From: Anaerobiospirillum sp. NML120449
GTDB lineage: Bacteria > Pseudomonadota > Gammaproteobacteria > Enterobacterales > Succinivibrionaceae
DNA: 37,226 nt
Assembly (NCBI RefSeq): GCF_023051105.1
Contig: NZ_JALKIL010000046.1
Coordinates: 1 to 37,226 of the forward strand
Direction of reading: 5' to 3'
Shown here: piece by piece, positions 27,343 to 35,970 of the stretch
Numbering within the stretch: position 1 is the first letter of the stretch
Layout: each line of letters begins with the position of its first letter
The notes under the pieces: generated by a model
Database searches by the model: none
Seen by the model: the letters and a program-made list of their open reading frames with translations, nothing else
What the model was told of the DNA's origin: nothing
Made by a program: the position numbers and the translations under genes

Positions 27343-28182
27343 ATGATCAGCAGCTTTTTTAAACGCCTTTGTGGCACTGTTACAGTATGTGCCGTGATTT
27401 CCAGCGGCATGATGGCTGCCTCACAGGTACAGGCCGCTCATGGCAGCTACAATCCCATGATGCCTCGTCAGCTTACTGCTGAGGCCTCTCAGACTGATTA
27501 TTCGTACGGTTACAGTATTCTGTCAGGTCATGCCATCGATACCCTTGATACTCCTAACCGTTACATGTGGTATCTCAACTACAATATTCTCGACAATTAT
27601 GTGCTCCGTCCGGCAGCTCACGGCTATGCAAAGCTGCCAAAGGGAGTACAGAGCTCGGTAGGTAATTTCTTTAACAACCTCTCTGAGGTCAATAACGTGC
27701 CTAACAATATTCTGGTAGGCCGTTTTGCTGATTCTGGTACCTCGCTGCTGCGTCTTGCCATCAACAGCACCATTGGCATTCTGGGCTTTTTTGATGTGGC
27801 CTCATACATTGGCCTTGAGTACCGCCCTATGAGCATGAGTACCGTTCTGGGCAAAGGCAAAGTAGAGCAGGGTCCTTTCATGATGGTTCCACTTTATGGT
27901 CCAACTACTGCCCGTGAGGTCCATGGCGACACCATCGACGGTATGCCATTTGCCTTCCTGTCATGGCCGGTGACACTGGGCAAGTTCGTGATTGAGGGCG
28001 TGCACAACCGTGCTCAGCTTATCGATCAGGAAGGTGTGATTGACAATGCTGTAGACCCATACATTCAGACCCGTGATGTCTTCCTCATGTATGGTGAGAA
28101 CAAGGTCAATCCGGTTCAGGACGGCGAAGTACAGAGCGATGACGGCTTTGACGAAAGCCTGCTCGACGAGATTGACGGCTGA
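27343..28182 (+). CDS. mlaA: Outer-membrane phospholipid-transport protein MlaA (VacJ)
   Basis: MlaA sits in the outer membrane and removes misplaced phospholipids from the outer leaflet, passing them to the Mla pathway. The family pattern is clear: NRYMWYLNYNILDNYVLRPAAHGY, RLAINSTIGILGFFDVASYIGL, FGSTLG-like MSTVLGKGKVEQGPFMMVPLYGPTTARE and DPYIQTRDVFL. The N-terminus is a signal peptide ending near VQAA. Unlike classical MlaA it lacks a lipobox: the only nearby cysteines are inside the hydrophobic core and no cysteine follows a suitable cleavage site. ATG 27343 is favoured over ATG 27337 because AGGG lies six bases upstream. No mlaBCDEF genes are nearby. Confidence 0.92.
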   Translation: MISSFFKRLCGTVTVCAVISSGMMAASQVQAAHGSYNPMMPRQLTAEASQTDYSYGYSILSGHAIDTLDTPNRYMWYLNYNILDNYVLRPAAHGYAKLPKGVQSSVGNFFNNLSEVNNVPNNILVGRFADSGTSLLRLAINSTIGILGFFDVASYIGLEYRPMSMSTVLGKGKVEQGPFMMVPLYGPTTAREVHGDTIDGMPFAFLSWPVTLGKFVIEGVHNRAQLIDQEGVIDNAVDPYIQTRDVFLMYGENKVNPVQDGEVQSDDGFDESLLDEIDG

Positions 28183-28204
28183 CAGTTTTAAGCTGTCCAT
28201 ACCC

Positions 28205-28253
28205 GGCCCGGTCAGTGCCCTCAACAGGGCACTTCCGGGCCTTTTGATTTTTT
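28205..28253 (+). terminator. Strong terminator after mlaA
   Basis: GGCCCGG plus AGTGCCC (28205-28220) pair with GGGCACT plus CCGGGCC (28227-28241) across a small internal loop, followed by TTTTGATTTTTT. Confidence 0.92.
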
Positions 28254-28260
28254 ACGGGCC

Positions 28261-28304
28261 CAGTCCCTGTCGGGCAGTCCCTGTCGGGCCCAGTCCCTGT
28301 CGGG
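28261..28304. repeat. Short tandem repeat, three copies
   Basis: CAGTCCCTGTCGGG occurs at 28261, 28275 and 28291. It lies in the non-coding gap between mlaA and tyrA. Confidence 0.9.
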
Positions 28305-28434
28305 GCCTGGCCCATGCCCAGTCAGGACCAGGTCCGCCCGTGGCCTGGCCTGACTCAGCCAGGCGGGGCATTGCCCGGGCATAACTTATGAGTGATTGTG
28401 TGGAGGGGCAGTGCTGCTGCCTTAAAAGGAGTAC

Positions 28435-29856
28435 ATGGTGATTAAGCAAACTACAGATGCTCAGCTGCACAGAGAGCAGCTTGATGAGCTGCGCAGCCGC
28501 ATTGATGATCTGGATGATGAAATTGCCAGTCTGATTCAGGCCCGTATGAATCTGGTTCACAGCGCAGCCGCCATCAAATCAAGCTCTGGTGAGGGAGCGG
28601 TCAGCCCGGTACGCGAGCAGAGCATTCTTGAGCATGGTGCCGCCCTGGAGCGCAAGTACGGCCTGCCACCGTCGTTGATGCAGGATCTGCAGCGCCGTAT
28701 TCTGCGCGAGTCTTATGTCGACAAAGGATCAGGTGCCTTTGCTCAGGCCCACTTTGAACACCATCATGACGAAATGGCCACTAATGACATATGTGCATCC
28801 GAGGCAGCACCGGCTGCATCCGCAGCAGACGGTGCTGCAGCGTCCTCGTCCGCTCCAGCTGCTGACAGCGACATCTGTCATGTATGCATTGTCGGTGGTC
28901 AGGGCGCCATGGGCCGCTTCTTTGCCAGCTATCTGGAGGCTGCGGCATATCAGGTAAGCACTGTGGATGTTGGTGATTATGGTGTAGATAACCAGGGCAG
29001 GGCTATAAGCTCTCCTGAGGACTCAGTGGCTGCAGCCCGTCTCAGGCAGGCTGACTGGTGCATTGTTTCCGTGCCTATTGATGTTACTGCCAGGGTAATT
29101 GAGCAGGTATGCGCCTTTATACGTCCTGACTGTGTGCTCAGTGATCTGACATCGGTCAAGGGCGAGCCGCTGCAGGCCATGCTGCGCTGCCATAAGGGAC
29201 CGGTGCTGGGACTGCACCCAATGTTTGGTCCTGATACCTTCTCCCTGGTAAAGCAGGTAGTAGTGAGTGTGCCTGGACGCGACCACTCAAGCTGTGCCTT
29301 TATCGAAGAGCAGCTGCGTATCTTTGGAGCCCGTGTGGTCACCTGCAGCGCCCGTGAGCACGATGATGCCATGAGGGTGATTCAGGCACTGCGCCACTTC
29401 ACCACCATTGCCTACGGCAACTTCCTGCGACAGCGCTTTGGCAACAGCATCAGCAGCCCGGCTGCAGATGGGGCTGCCGCTACCCAGGCAAATCCAGCAT
29501 CACCTGCCAGTGCAGGGCAGCATGAAGCTGGTCAGCCGGGCAGCCGCTTTATTGAGCAGCTGCTGCAGCTGAGCTCTCCTATTTACCGTCTGGAGCTTAT
29601 GATGGTGGGCCGTCTTTTTGCTCAGGATCCTGGGCTGTACTGTGAGATTATTTCTTCATCAGAGCTTAATCTGGAGCTTATTGAGCAATATGTGGACTGC
29701 GCTTCCCGCGCCCTGCAGATGCTGCGTAATGATGACAAGGAAGGCTTTATTGAGCAGTTCCGTGAAACAAATGCTTTCTTTGGTGACTTTGCCCGCATGT
29801 TCCTTAGGGAAAGCGGTACCGTGCTTGCCCTGGTGCAGGACAGCTGCCGCCTGTAA
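28435..29856 (+). CDS. tyrA: Bifunctional chorismate mutase / prephenate dehydrogenase
   Basis: TyrA converts chorismate to prephenate and then, with NAD, to 4-hydroxyphenylpyruvate for tyrosine synthesis. Residues ~14-95 are an AroQ-type mutase ([32 protein letters not shown]). The dehydrogenase begins near 147 with the nucleotide fold GGQGAMG (154-160), then [21 protein letters not shown] and LHPMFGPD (HPMFGP at 261-266). Two low-complexity inserts rich in Ala, Ser and Pro separate parts: ~110-146 between the two domains and ~338-372 within the C-terminal helical domain, giving 473 residues against 373 in E. coli. AAGGAG is only three bases from ATG 28435; the GTG at 28438 has better spacing and may be the true start. 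Confidence 0.93.
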   Translation: MVIKQTTDAQLHREQLDELRSRIDDLDDEIASLIQARMNLVHSAAAIKSSSGEGAVSPVREQSILEHGAALERKYGLPPSLMQDLQRRILRESYVDKGSGAFAQAHFEHHHDEMATNDICASEAAPAASAADGAAASSSAPAADSDICHVCIVGGQGAMGRFFASYLEAAAYQVSTVDVGDYGVDNQGRAISSPEDSVAAARLRQADWCIVSVPIDVTARVIEQVCAFIRPDCVLSDLTSVKGEPLQAMLRCHKGPVLGLHPMFGPDTFSLVKQVVVSVPGRDHSSCAFIEEQLRIFGARVVTCSAREHDDAMRVIQALRHFTTIAYGNFLRQRFGNSISSPAADGAAATQANPASPASAGQHEAGQPGSRFIEQLLQLSSPIYRLELMMVGRLFAQDPGLYCEIISSSELNLELIEQYVDCASRALQMLRNDDKEGFIEQFRETNAFFGDFARMFLRESGTVLALVQDSCRL

Positions 29857-30174
29857 CCTGCAGCCCGGCCGCCTTCCGCCGCCCGGCCAGTTCCTGGCTG
29901 CAGGCGCGCCCGGCGCGGCATCATGGCTGCTGCCATGAAGCTGCCGGTCCAGCTGCCCTGCAGACGGAGTTTGCAGCTGCCATGCAGGTGCCCTGCAGAC
30001 GGCATTGCAGCTGCCATGCAGATGCCGGTTCAGCTGCAGTGCAGATGGCATTGCAGCTGCCAGGGAGCAAGGTTATGACGGCTTATCATTGGGGTGCTTG
30101 TGTTATTATTATTGACTGTTTTTCTGACCGTCATTGATGTCAAAAGTTAAGAGCAAAGGCGCAAAGGTTGGCGT
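29857..30174. repeat. Intergenic region with degenerate CAGCTGCCATGCAG repeats
   Basis: From about 29922 to 30065, GCAGCTGCCATG-type and CCTGCAGACGG-type words recur imperfectly at roughly 32-46 bp spacing. The remainder, 30075-30170, is AT-rich and should hold the promoter of the next gene; I see no clear -35/-10 pair. No gene is supported. Confidence 0.6.
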
Positions 30175-31737
30175 ATGTTCACATTGGGATTCCTCAAAAA
30201 GACTCTGTTCTGGCTGCTGGTGCTGCTGGCTGTTTTCTGTCTGTTGCTGGTAGCTCAGATTAAGACGGCTACCTGGCTGTTTGACAGCAAAATTGGCAGT
30301 ACTCTTGCCAAAATAGAAAACCGCGTTCCTGGACTGCAGCTTGAGTACACACCTGCTAATGACAGCTTTACCGAGCGCAATGGTCGCCTTTTCTACCGTT
30401 TGCCGTTAAAACCAGGCAATACTCTGGGAGAGGACTTTATTTCAGGTGCCATAGACCTGCGTCTGCTCTTCGGTCCGCTGCGCCTGTCCGGTGCTGTGCA
30501 GTCAGTAGCCGGTGCCGGTAACCTGGAGGCCATTCTGGCCAAGTACCATGTTGATCCTGTCTCCTTTACCGGTGTGTTCAATGCAACTGCAGTCTCACCA
30601 AAGCTTGAGGGCAGTTTAAAGACTGATTCTTTCCTTATTCCTACCAGTACCGGTATCTGTAAACTGGGCCAGAACTCGCTGAGCTTCCATGCCACCTCCA
30701 CTGAAGATGTGGATGTGTCTTTCCGCTCAGCAGGTGCCGTTTGCGAAGGCGCAATGCGCTATAACGACAAGCCTAATTACCGCCTTGATCTGACCGGTCT
30801 TGATGTGCGCTTCCTGCCACGTATCATCGACAAAAAGCCGCACTTTGAAAGCCTGGTGGTCAATCTCCAGCAGCTGGAGTTCAAATTCTCCACACTCTAT
30901 GCCATTGGCTTTGACCCTGATGACAATGTGCGCGATCCTTCCATTCAGGACGCCATTTCCTTTAACAATATCTCAACCATGATTACCCTGACCCAGCCTG
31001 ACAGTGAGGGCATGACCCGTCTGTCCTTTGAAAACAGCGGTAATTACGGCTTTGCCTTCCCTTATATACGCTACAACGTGGTTCAGCCTTACTATCAGCT
31101 CGATAATTTCAAAATTGATGCTGACATTGAGCGCATCTCCATTCCCAACCTGCTGTCAGCTGCTCAGAATATTGTGAAGTCTGCCGACAGTGAGTTTGAT
31201 ACCAAAAAGGTGGTGCACGAGATTTTACGTGGCTTTACCGATCTCATTACTCTCACTGTTAATAACTTTGGCTACAGCCATAAAGGTGAGAGCTTTAATA
31301 TCAGCGGTAAGACCTTGCTCTCCTTTGACGAGCATGGCGCCAAGCCAAAGATTTCCCGCTTTGACTCTGAATATAAGATCAGAGCTGACCGCAATCTGGT
31401 GCTGGAGGTTGCCGGTGAGGATTACTCACGTCTGATCCATGATGGTGTAGCTGCAGGTCAGATTACTGATGATGGTGTTCAGTACACCACCGAAGTAAAG
31501 CTTCTGGGCAAGAGCGTCACTATGAACGGTATTCCTCTTACTGATCTCAAGACTCAGGATGACCTGCTCTACGAAGAGGAGCAGCGTGCCCTTAAGGAGC
31601 AGCAGGCTCAGGAGCAGGCCGATAAGGCAGCTCTGGAGGCTGAAATTGAAGCTGCCAAGCGCGCTCAGGAGAATCTGCCATCACTGGTTGAGGGCAATCT
31701 CAACAGCGCCAGCGACATGCCGGCCGAAGCCGAATAA
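30175..31737 (+). CDS. DUF945 (YdgA)-like envelope protein
   Basis: A 520-residue protein with one N-terminal membrane anchor (about residues 9-29, FWLLVLLAVFCLLLVAQI) and a large presumed periplasmic part. The pattern of alternating beta-like segments, the early RNGRLFYRLPLK region and the repeated LxxTGLDVRFLP-like strands resemble DUF945/YdgA proteins of gammaproteobacteria, though an AsmA-like protein is an alternative. The function is not known. The last ~60 residues are a charged coiled-coil (EEEQRALKEQQAQEQADKAA). AAGG is about ten bases before the ATG. Its likely original terminator at 33962 is now separated from it by an insertion sequence. Confidence 0.55.
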   Translation: MFTLGFLKKTLFWLLVLLAVFCLLLVAQIKTATWLFDSKIGSTLAKIENRVPGLQLEYTPANDSFTERNGRLFYRLPLKPGNTLGEDFISGAIDLRLLFGPLRLSGAVQSVAGAGNLEAILAKYHVDPVSFTGVFNATAVSPKLEGSLKTDSFLIPTSTGICKLGQNSLSFHATSTEDVDVSFRSAGAVCEGAMRYNDKPNYRLDLTGLDVRFLPRIIDKKPHFESLVVNLQQLEFKFSTLYAIGFDPDDNVRDPSIQDAISFNNISTMITLTQPDSEGMTRLSFENSGNYGFAFPYIRYNVVQPYYQLDNFKIDADIERISIPNLLSAAQNIVKSADSEFDTKKVVHEILRGFTDLITLTVNNFGYSHKGESFNISGKTLLSFDEHGAKPKISRFDSEYKIRADRNLVLEVAGEDYSRLIHDGVAAGQITDDGVQYTTEVKLLGKSVTMNGIPLTDLKTQDDLLYEEEQRALKEQQAQEQADKAALEAEIEAAKRAQENLPSLVEGNLNSASDMPAEAE

Positions 31738-31765
31738 TCTGGCCAGCAGCCAGGTCAGCGACCGC

Positions 31766-31811
31766 CCGCCGTAAGGTCCGCTGACCGGCCGCCGTAAGGT
31801 CCGCTGACCGG
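31766..31811. repeat. 23-bp direct repeat, two perfect copies
   Basis: Copies at 31766-31788 and 31789-31811 begin CCGCCGTAAGGTCCGCTG and are identical. A degraded third copy precedes and follows. The repeat lies just downstream of the DUF945-like gene and before the insertion sequence. Confidence 0.92.
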
Positions 31812-31862
31812 ACCGCCGCAGACCAGCATGGCAGCGCCAGGTGCTGCCAGGTGCGTCCCATG

Positions 31863-33939
31863 GCACTGACATTGAGCAGAGCTTTCCAGGAATAAATGCC
31901 AAAATAATGTTAACCTGACAGAAAACAAGATAAATAACAGCTTTATTGAGCACATAGTGGTTCAATATTGCATATTCAGCTCATTCTCATTTCGGAGTAG
32001 GGCCCTATGACTACAAGTTCTTATACTTTATTAGATGATGACAGCTTCGCATTCAAGATTGATCACCTTGGGTTAGTTGCTGCGCTCATGTCAGAGGATG
32101 ATCTTATTTCCAAGGTTAACTTGATGATTCCTGAGATTGGTCCACATGTTAAGCTGACATCAGGAGAGCTGTTCAGGATAATGGTTCTGCGCATGACCAG
32201 CAATTTCATGCCTGGCGGTCTGAACAGCATACAGAAATGGGCAGGAACGGTACCTTCAAGCTTACTTGGTAACGTTGGTGAAGATGAGAACATAGTAAAG
32301 GCAACCAACAGGTTTGCTGCAGGTCGCATGTTGGACAAGATATCTGAGTATGGTCCAGCCTCCTTTCTAATCGACTTCATGGCTACCGTTACCCCTGCAG
32401 AAGAAGTACAACAAGCACATCTGGACAGTACCTCGATTCATTGTCACATGATGCCCCAGGATAACACTGCTCTTGAGATTGCTGATCCTGAACTTATACG
32501 TTCTATGCTTCCAGAGAATGAAGAGTTGCCTCGTGGGCTTCTCAAGGGCAATCAACCTGTTTCAATCAAGCATGACTACTCAAGAGATGATCATCCTGAG
32601 CTTGCGCAAATAGGCATCCTGGGCGTATCTGCAAGAACATCTGCATGCGGGCGCCCTCACCTGATTTTTGCTGCCCCTGTCAGCGGCAACGAAAATGATA
32701 TTTCAAGATTTAAATCTTTCGCAATGGATGGCGAGCTGCATTCTTTAAAGCAGAAGTATCCGAATCTCTCCTTGCTCGTTATGGACTCAGCAGGTGCCAC
32801 ACCAGAGACTCTTTCTGCATGCAAGAGGCTCGGCATCAATGTCATTACAAGAATGCCAGACAAATGCTTCAAGACTGAGCTGAAACAGGCTGCAGATGGT
32901 CTGCTTGCATTCGATGAATTTGAAGTCAAGGACAGTAATCAAACTGATGGGCCTGCTGTTACTGTCAAGTACGCATGGCTTCCAAATCAGGAATTCGGCA
33001 AATCTGAAGAGTCATCTGTTGGGCTAAAACGTATCATGTTCATTGCTGAAGCAAACCGGTCTGCCAAGGAGAAGACAGTCAGAGCAAGAGCTAATAAAGA
33101 GCTGAAAGAGATCAGCAAAAAGCTGGAGGAGCTCTGGACAACCCCTGGATCCTGTATGAATGACGCTGTGCGTGACTTTGAAGAGATTCAAAAGAAGCTT
33201 CGCCTTTGCTCCATTTGTACCCCTGAGTTCGAGGAAGTCTTCGGCTACACTCACAGAGGCAGACCAAAGAATGGTGAGGCCAAGTCTGTTATCGGAGTGA
33301 GAGTTAAGGCTACAGCCTGCACAGATGATGAGGCTATAGCCAAAGCCATAGAGAAGGAGCTCTACTACGTTACAGCCACAACTGAGACCAGCATGGAGAC
33401 AACACGTGAGTCTGCCAGAATCCTGTATCAGACATACCACGGACAATCAGACATTGAGGAGGTATGGAAGAGCATCAAAGCTACAGGAACCTTCTTTGAC
33501 AGCTTCTTCTTCAAAAGCGAAAAGCGTATGCGTGCGCTGGTTGTAGTCATGGCAATTGCTAACTTCTACGCTCAAAGAGTTCTTGAGTTGATCGCAACTG
33601 TTTGCATTGATAATGGGCGCAAAATATCACTCGACAGTGAGCCAGATTGCCAGCGCCCATCATGGAAGCAGCTGCTTAAGTTCTCTGATGAAACCTCAAC
33701 TGTAGCAACATTCGACGCTGCCAGTATGCACTATTCCAGACGCTACAAGGATTCAATCTTTTACCTTGCTGCAAAGCTGTTGGGACAAAATGCCTTGGAC
33801 TACTATGAATCCGAAGCACTGGTTAGAAGAGCCCAATATATTTACAGAACAGCGGTTGAGTGGGACAGAATCAGGCAAAATCAGGTGTTTATCAGGGCTT
33901 AGTTTTTTATTCCAAGGTTGCTCTGCTCAATGTCAGTGG
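31863..33939 (+). mobile_element. IS1634-type insertion sequence, apparently complete
   Basis: Terminal inverted repeats are visible: CACTGACATTGAGCAGAGC at 31864-31882 and its exact complement at 33920-33938, with similarity extending inward to GGAATAAA (31889-31896 versus the complement at 33906-33913). CATG flanks both ends (31859-31862 and 33940-33943) and may be part of the target duplication, but it is palindromic and shorter than the 5-6 bp expected, so this is uncertain. The element carries one intact transposase gene and is less GC-rich than its neighbours. Confidence 0.88.
32007..33902 (+). CDS. IS1634-family (IS4-like) DDE transposase
   Basis: A 631-residue transposase that cuts and rejoins the element's ends. 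The N-terminal ~120 residues resemble DUF4277; the catalytic core follows with HLDSTSIH (D140), the family sequence HDYSRDDHPELAQIGILG (190-206), LLVMDSAGATPE (D260) and YHGQSDIEEVWKSIK (E484 or E485). That gives a complete DDE triad, so the enzyme may be active. GGAG lies nine bases before the ATG. Codon use (more A/T at third positions, mixed AGA/AGG arginines) differs from neighbouring genes, consistent with recent acquisition. The usual C-terminal YQ-rich tail is present, so it seems not truncated. Confidence 0.93.
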   Translation: MTTSSYTLLDDDSFAFKIDHLGLVAALMSEDDLISKVNLMIPEIGPHVKLTSGELFRIMVLRMTSNFMPGGLNSIQKWAGTVPSSLLGNVGEDENIVKATNRFAAGRMLDKISEYGPASFLIDFMATVTPAEEVQQAHLDSTSIHCHMMPQDNTALEIADPELIRSMLPENEELPRGLLKGNQPVSIKHDYSRDDHPELAQIGILGVSARTSACGRPHLIFAAPVSGNENDISRFKSFAMDGELHSLKQKYPNLSLLVMDSAGATPETLSACKRLGINVITRMPDKCFKTELKQAADGLLAFDEFEVKDSNQTDGPAVTVKYAWLPNQEFGKSEESSVGLKRIMFIAEANRSAKEKTVRARANKELKEISKKLEELWTTPGSCMNDAVRDFEEIQKKLRLCSICTPEFEEVFGYTHRGRPKNGEAKSVIGVRVKATACTDDEAIAKAIEKELYYVTATTETSMETTRESARILYQTYHGQSDIEEVWKSIKATGTFFDSFFFKSEKRMRALVVVMAIANFYAQRVLELIATVCIDNGRKISLDSEPDCQRPSWKQLLKFSDETSTVATFDAASMHYSRRYKDSIFYLAAKLLGQNALDYYESEALVRRAQYIYRTAVEWDRIRQNQVFIRA

Positions 33940-33961
33940 CATGCCGGCCGCAGACAGAAAC

Positions 33962-34011
33962 AAAAAAGCCCGCCTTAATCTGACAGATTGTCAGAACAGG
34001 CGGGCTTTTTT
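33962..34011. terminator. Bidirectional intrinsic terminator
   Basis: AAAAAAGCCCGCCT (33962-33975) pairs exactly with AGGCGGGCTTTTTT (33998-34011). T runs exist in both directions. It serves the minus-strand gene at 34051 and probably once the DUF945-like gene before the insertion sequence landed between them. Confidence 0.92.
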
Positions 34012-34050
34012 ATGTGCCTCTGTGCAGATGCGCTCAGTGGGGCTGACGCA

Positions 34051-34800
34051 TCAGCTGCGAATACTCTTAAGAGTGAGGATAAAACTCTGTCTCTTGCGGA
34101 AGAAAACCAGGAAGAAGAGCACCATGGAGGCTACAAGCAGACCGGCTGTAATAATCTGGCCCATCATCTTTGACGGGATTACGCCACCCTGAGTAAGGCT
34201 CATAATGGATGGAATAGCCACAAAGAGGAAGCTGATAAGCAGCACGCGGATATAGCGCACCATGGCCTCATTTGGGCTGTTGCGGCGGGCGAGCTTGACT
34301 GGAATGGTCATACCCTGACCTGGCTGCTGGTGATACTTTGGACCTTCAATAATTGCAGGACGGGCGGTATAGCGGAACAGAGCGGTCTTTACGCCAGGAC
34401 GGGTAACCACCTCAAGCTTCATATCCAGCAGGCCATTGACGTTGCACTCAATTGCTTTTTCGATGAGAGCTGAGCGGCACTCACGCTCGGATGCTCCCTC
34501 AGCGGCGATGAGATACTCGCGCTCATCCTTGATGGTCTCATGCTCAGGATAGCGTGCTTCAGTGGTAAGACCTACCTTTTCATTGTGCATGACCAGAGCT
34601 TTTACTGAGGTCAGTACAGCCTTGCCCGGGCTGAACATGGATGGGGAGCTCTCTACGTCTGCCTCAACATCAGCGCCCATGGCCATAGCCTCATCAGAGG
34701 CAAAGGAACCCAGCTCAGCACGGTAGGTTTCAATACTTTCTGAGCAGTAGATATCGCAGAATCCTTTATCGCGATCAATCGCAATAACAGTGCCTTTCAT
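34051..34800 (-). CDS. Unknown protein with cold-shock-like N-terminus and two C-terminal membrane helices
   Basis: I do not recognise this 249-residue protein. It begins MKGTVIAIDRDKGFCDIYCS, which resembles the first strands of a cold-shock/OB-type fold. A middle soluble part (~60-155) contains REYLIAAEGASERECRSALIEKA and ECNVNGLLDMKLEVV, loosely like heavy-metal-binding or dodecin-like alpha/beta folds. Two hydrophobic helices follow (~183-202 and ~212-235) and the end is basic. So it is probably anchored in the inner membrane by its C-terminus with the soluble part in the cytoplasm. I chose the ATG at 34800, which has GGAGG nine bases upstream; the reading from 34842 adds 14 residues. It is monocistronic. 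Confidence 0.7.
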   Translation of the reverse strand: MKGTVIAIDRDKGFCDIYCSESIETYRAELGSFASDEAMAMGADVEADVESSPSMFSPGKAVLTSVKALVMHNEKVGLTTEARYPEHETIKDEREYLIAAEGASERECRSALIEKAIECNVNGLLDMKLEVVTRPGVKTALFRYTARPAIIEGPKYHQQPGQGMTIPVKLARRNSPNEAMVRYIRVLLISFLFVAIPSIMSLTQGGVIPSKMMGQIITAGLLVASMVLFFLVFFRKRQSFILTLKSIRS

Positions 34801-35860
34801 CAAAAAAATCCTCCAAATTTGCCCGGCAATTATAGCACGCACCGCATATCTCTCCCCAAAAAGCTAATCCCCATCACTATCCCGGTTTCAATTCCCATCC
34901 CCATCCCCATCCCTACCCAGGCCCATCGCATTCCTGTCGCAAGCCCGCCACTGCCAGCGCCAGTACCGTCCACTCTTGACGACCGCCATGACAGTCTTTG
35001 AGCAGACATGAACTGACATGAGCTGAAATGAACTGACTCTGTTAAGCATTGTCGGGAAGAACCAGGATTTCTGTCGGCACCGGGCTGATATTAAAGCCAA
35101 TGCGTGCAGCAAAAGCTATAACAACCTGTTAAGGAAAAGCTGAATTATGCAGTACCTTATTCATTTTAGATTGCATATGTACCATGCACCTGAAATTTGA
35201 AATAACACATTACATATAATTTTGTAGAGTTCTCTTGCATCATGACTTTGCGCGCAGCGAAATTGCCTTATTTATGAAATATTGGCTCAGCAACCAATGT
35301 TACTCATGCCCCTCAGGGACGATAAATGTGGAGTCAGGAATGGACAGTGTAATCAACATGTCACCTGGCTTTAATATGACCTGGATGCTTTCTAATACAA
35401 TATGGTTAGCTGTATTATGCGGTAAGGCGTGCTTTACCCTGGTATATTGCAAGGGGCCAGCTCATTTGCGCAATTGCCCTGCGCAAAGAAAGCAGCTGGT
35501 CATATGTCATATGCCTGGTAAATTTCCCGGCGACTAACCGCAGATACTTGAGGCTGCAGTGGCTGAATGGCAACCAGGAGCGGCACGGCCAGCAAGGCCA
35601 GCTGACCATCATGGTCAGAACAGCAAGCAAGGCCAGCACAGGGGGAAGAGTTGTTTGTGAGGCAGGAGACAGGCGCGAGGGCTTGCCATGAAAGTGCAGC
35701 TGAGGGAGCAGGGGCTGCTTTCGGCCATGGACGTTTTCAGGCAAGGTTTGTAGAGCAGGGACTGTTTTCAGGAGAAGTTGGTGGGGGGGAAGGACGTTTT
35801 CAGGCCAGGTTACTGGTGCAATGGGCGCTTTCATGCCGGGTAAGTGGGGCTGGTGATTTT
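34801..35860. other. Intergenic region upstream of htpX, no supported gene
   Basis: About 1.1 kb. It contains a CCCCAT/TCCCCA tandem run (~34893-34917), an AT-rich zone (35140-35290) and imperfect repeats of GACGTTTTCAGGC at ~35728 and ~35793, with a variant between them. A possible 100-residue ORF at 35235-35537 has no ribosome site, motif or sensible composition. The promoter of the 34800 gene should be in the first ~100 bp on the minus strand. Confidence 0.5.
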
Positions 35861-35891
35861 TTGCGATTTTATCGGTTTTTGTGAATATAAT
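35861..35891 (+). promoter_or_regulatory. Possible promoter for htpX
   Basis: TATAAT at 35886-35891 is a perfect -10. TTGCGA at 35861-35866 is a weak -35 at a long 19-bp spacing. I see no clear sigma-32 site, although htpX is a heat-shock gene in other gammaproteobacteria. Confidence 0.45.
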
Positions 35892-35970
35892 GTCCTGGTG
35901 CTAAGCTTTTTTAGATACACTGTGAACAGGCTGGATTGTCCAGTCACTTCTTTCATATTTAGAGGTTGTC

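Noticed and set aside
35235..35537. 100-codon ORF upstream of htpX
   Set aside because: No ribosome site, unusual composition (many Cys, Met, Asn) and no motif; lies in an AT-rich non-coding zone.
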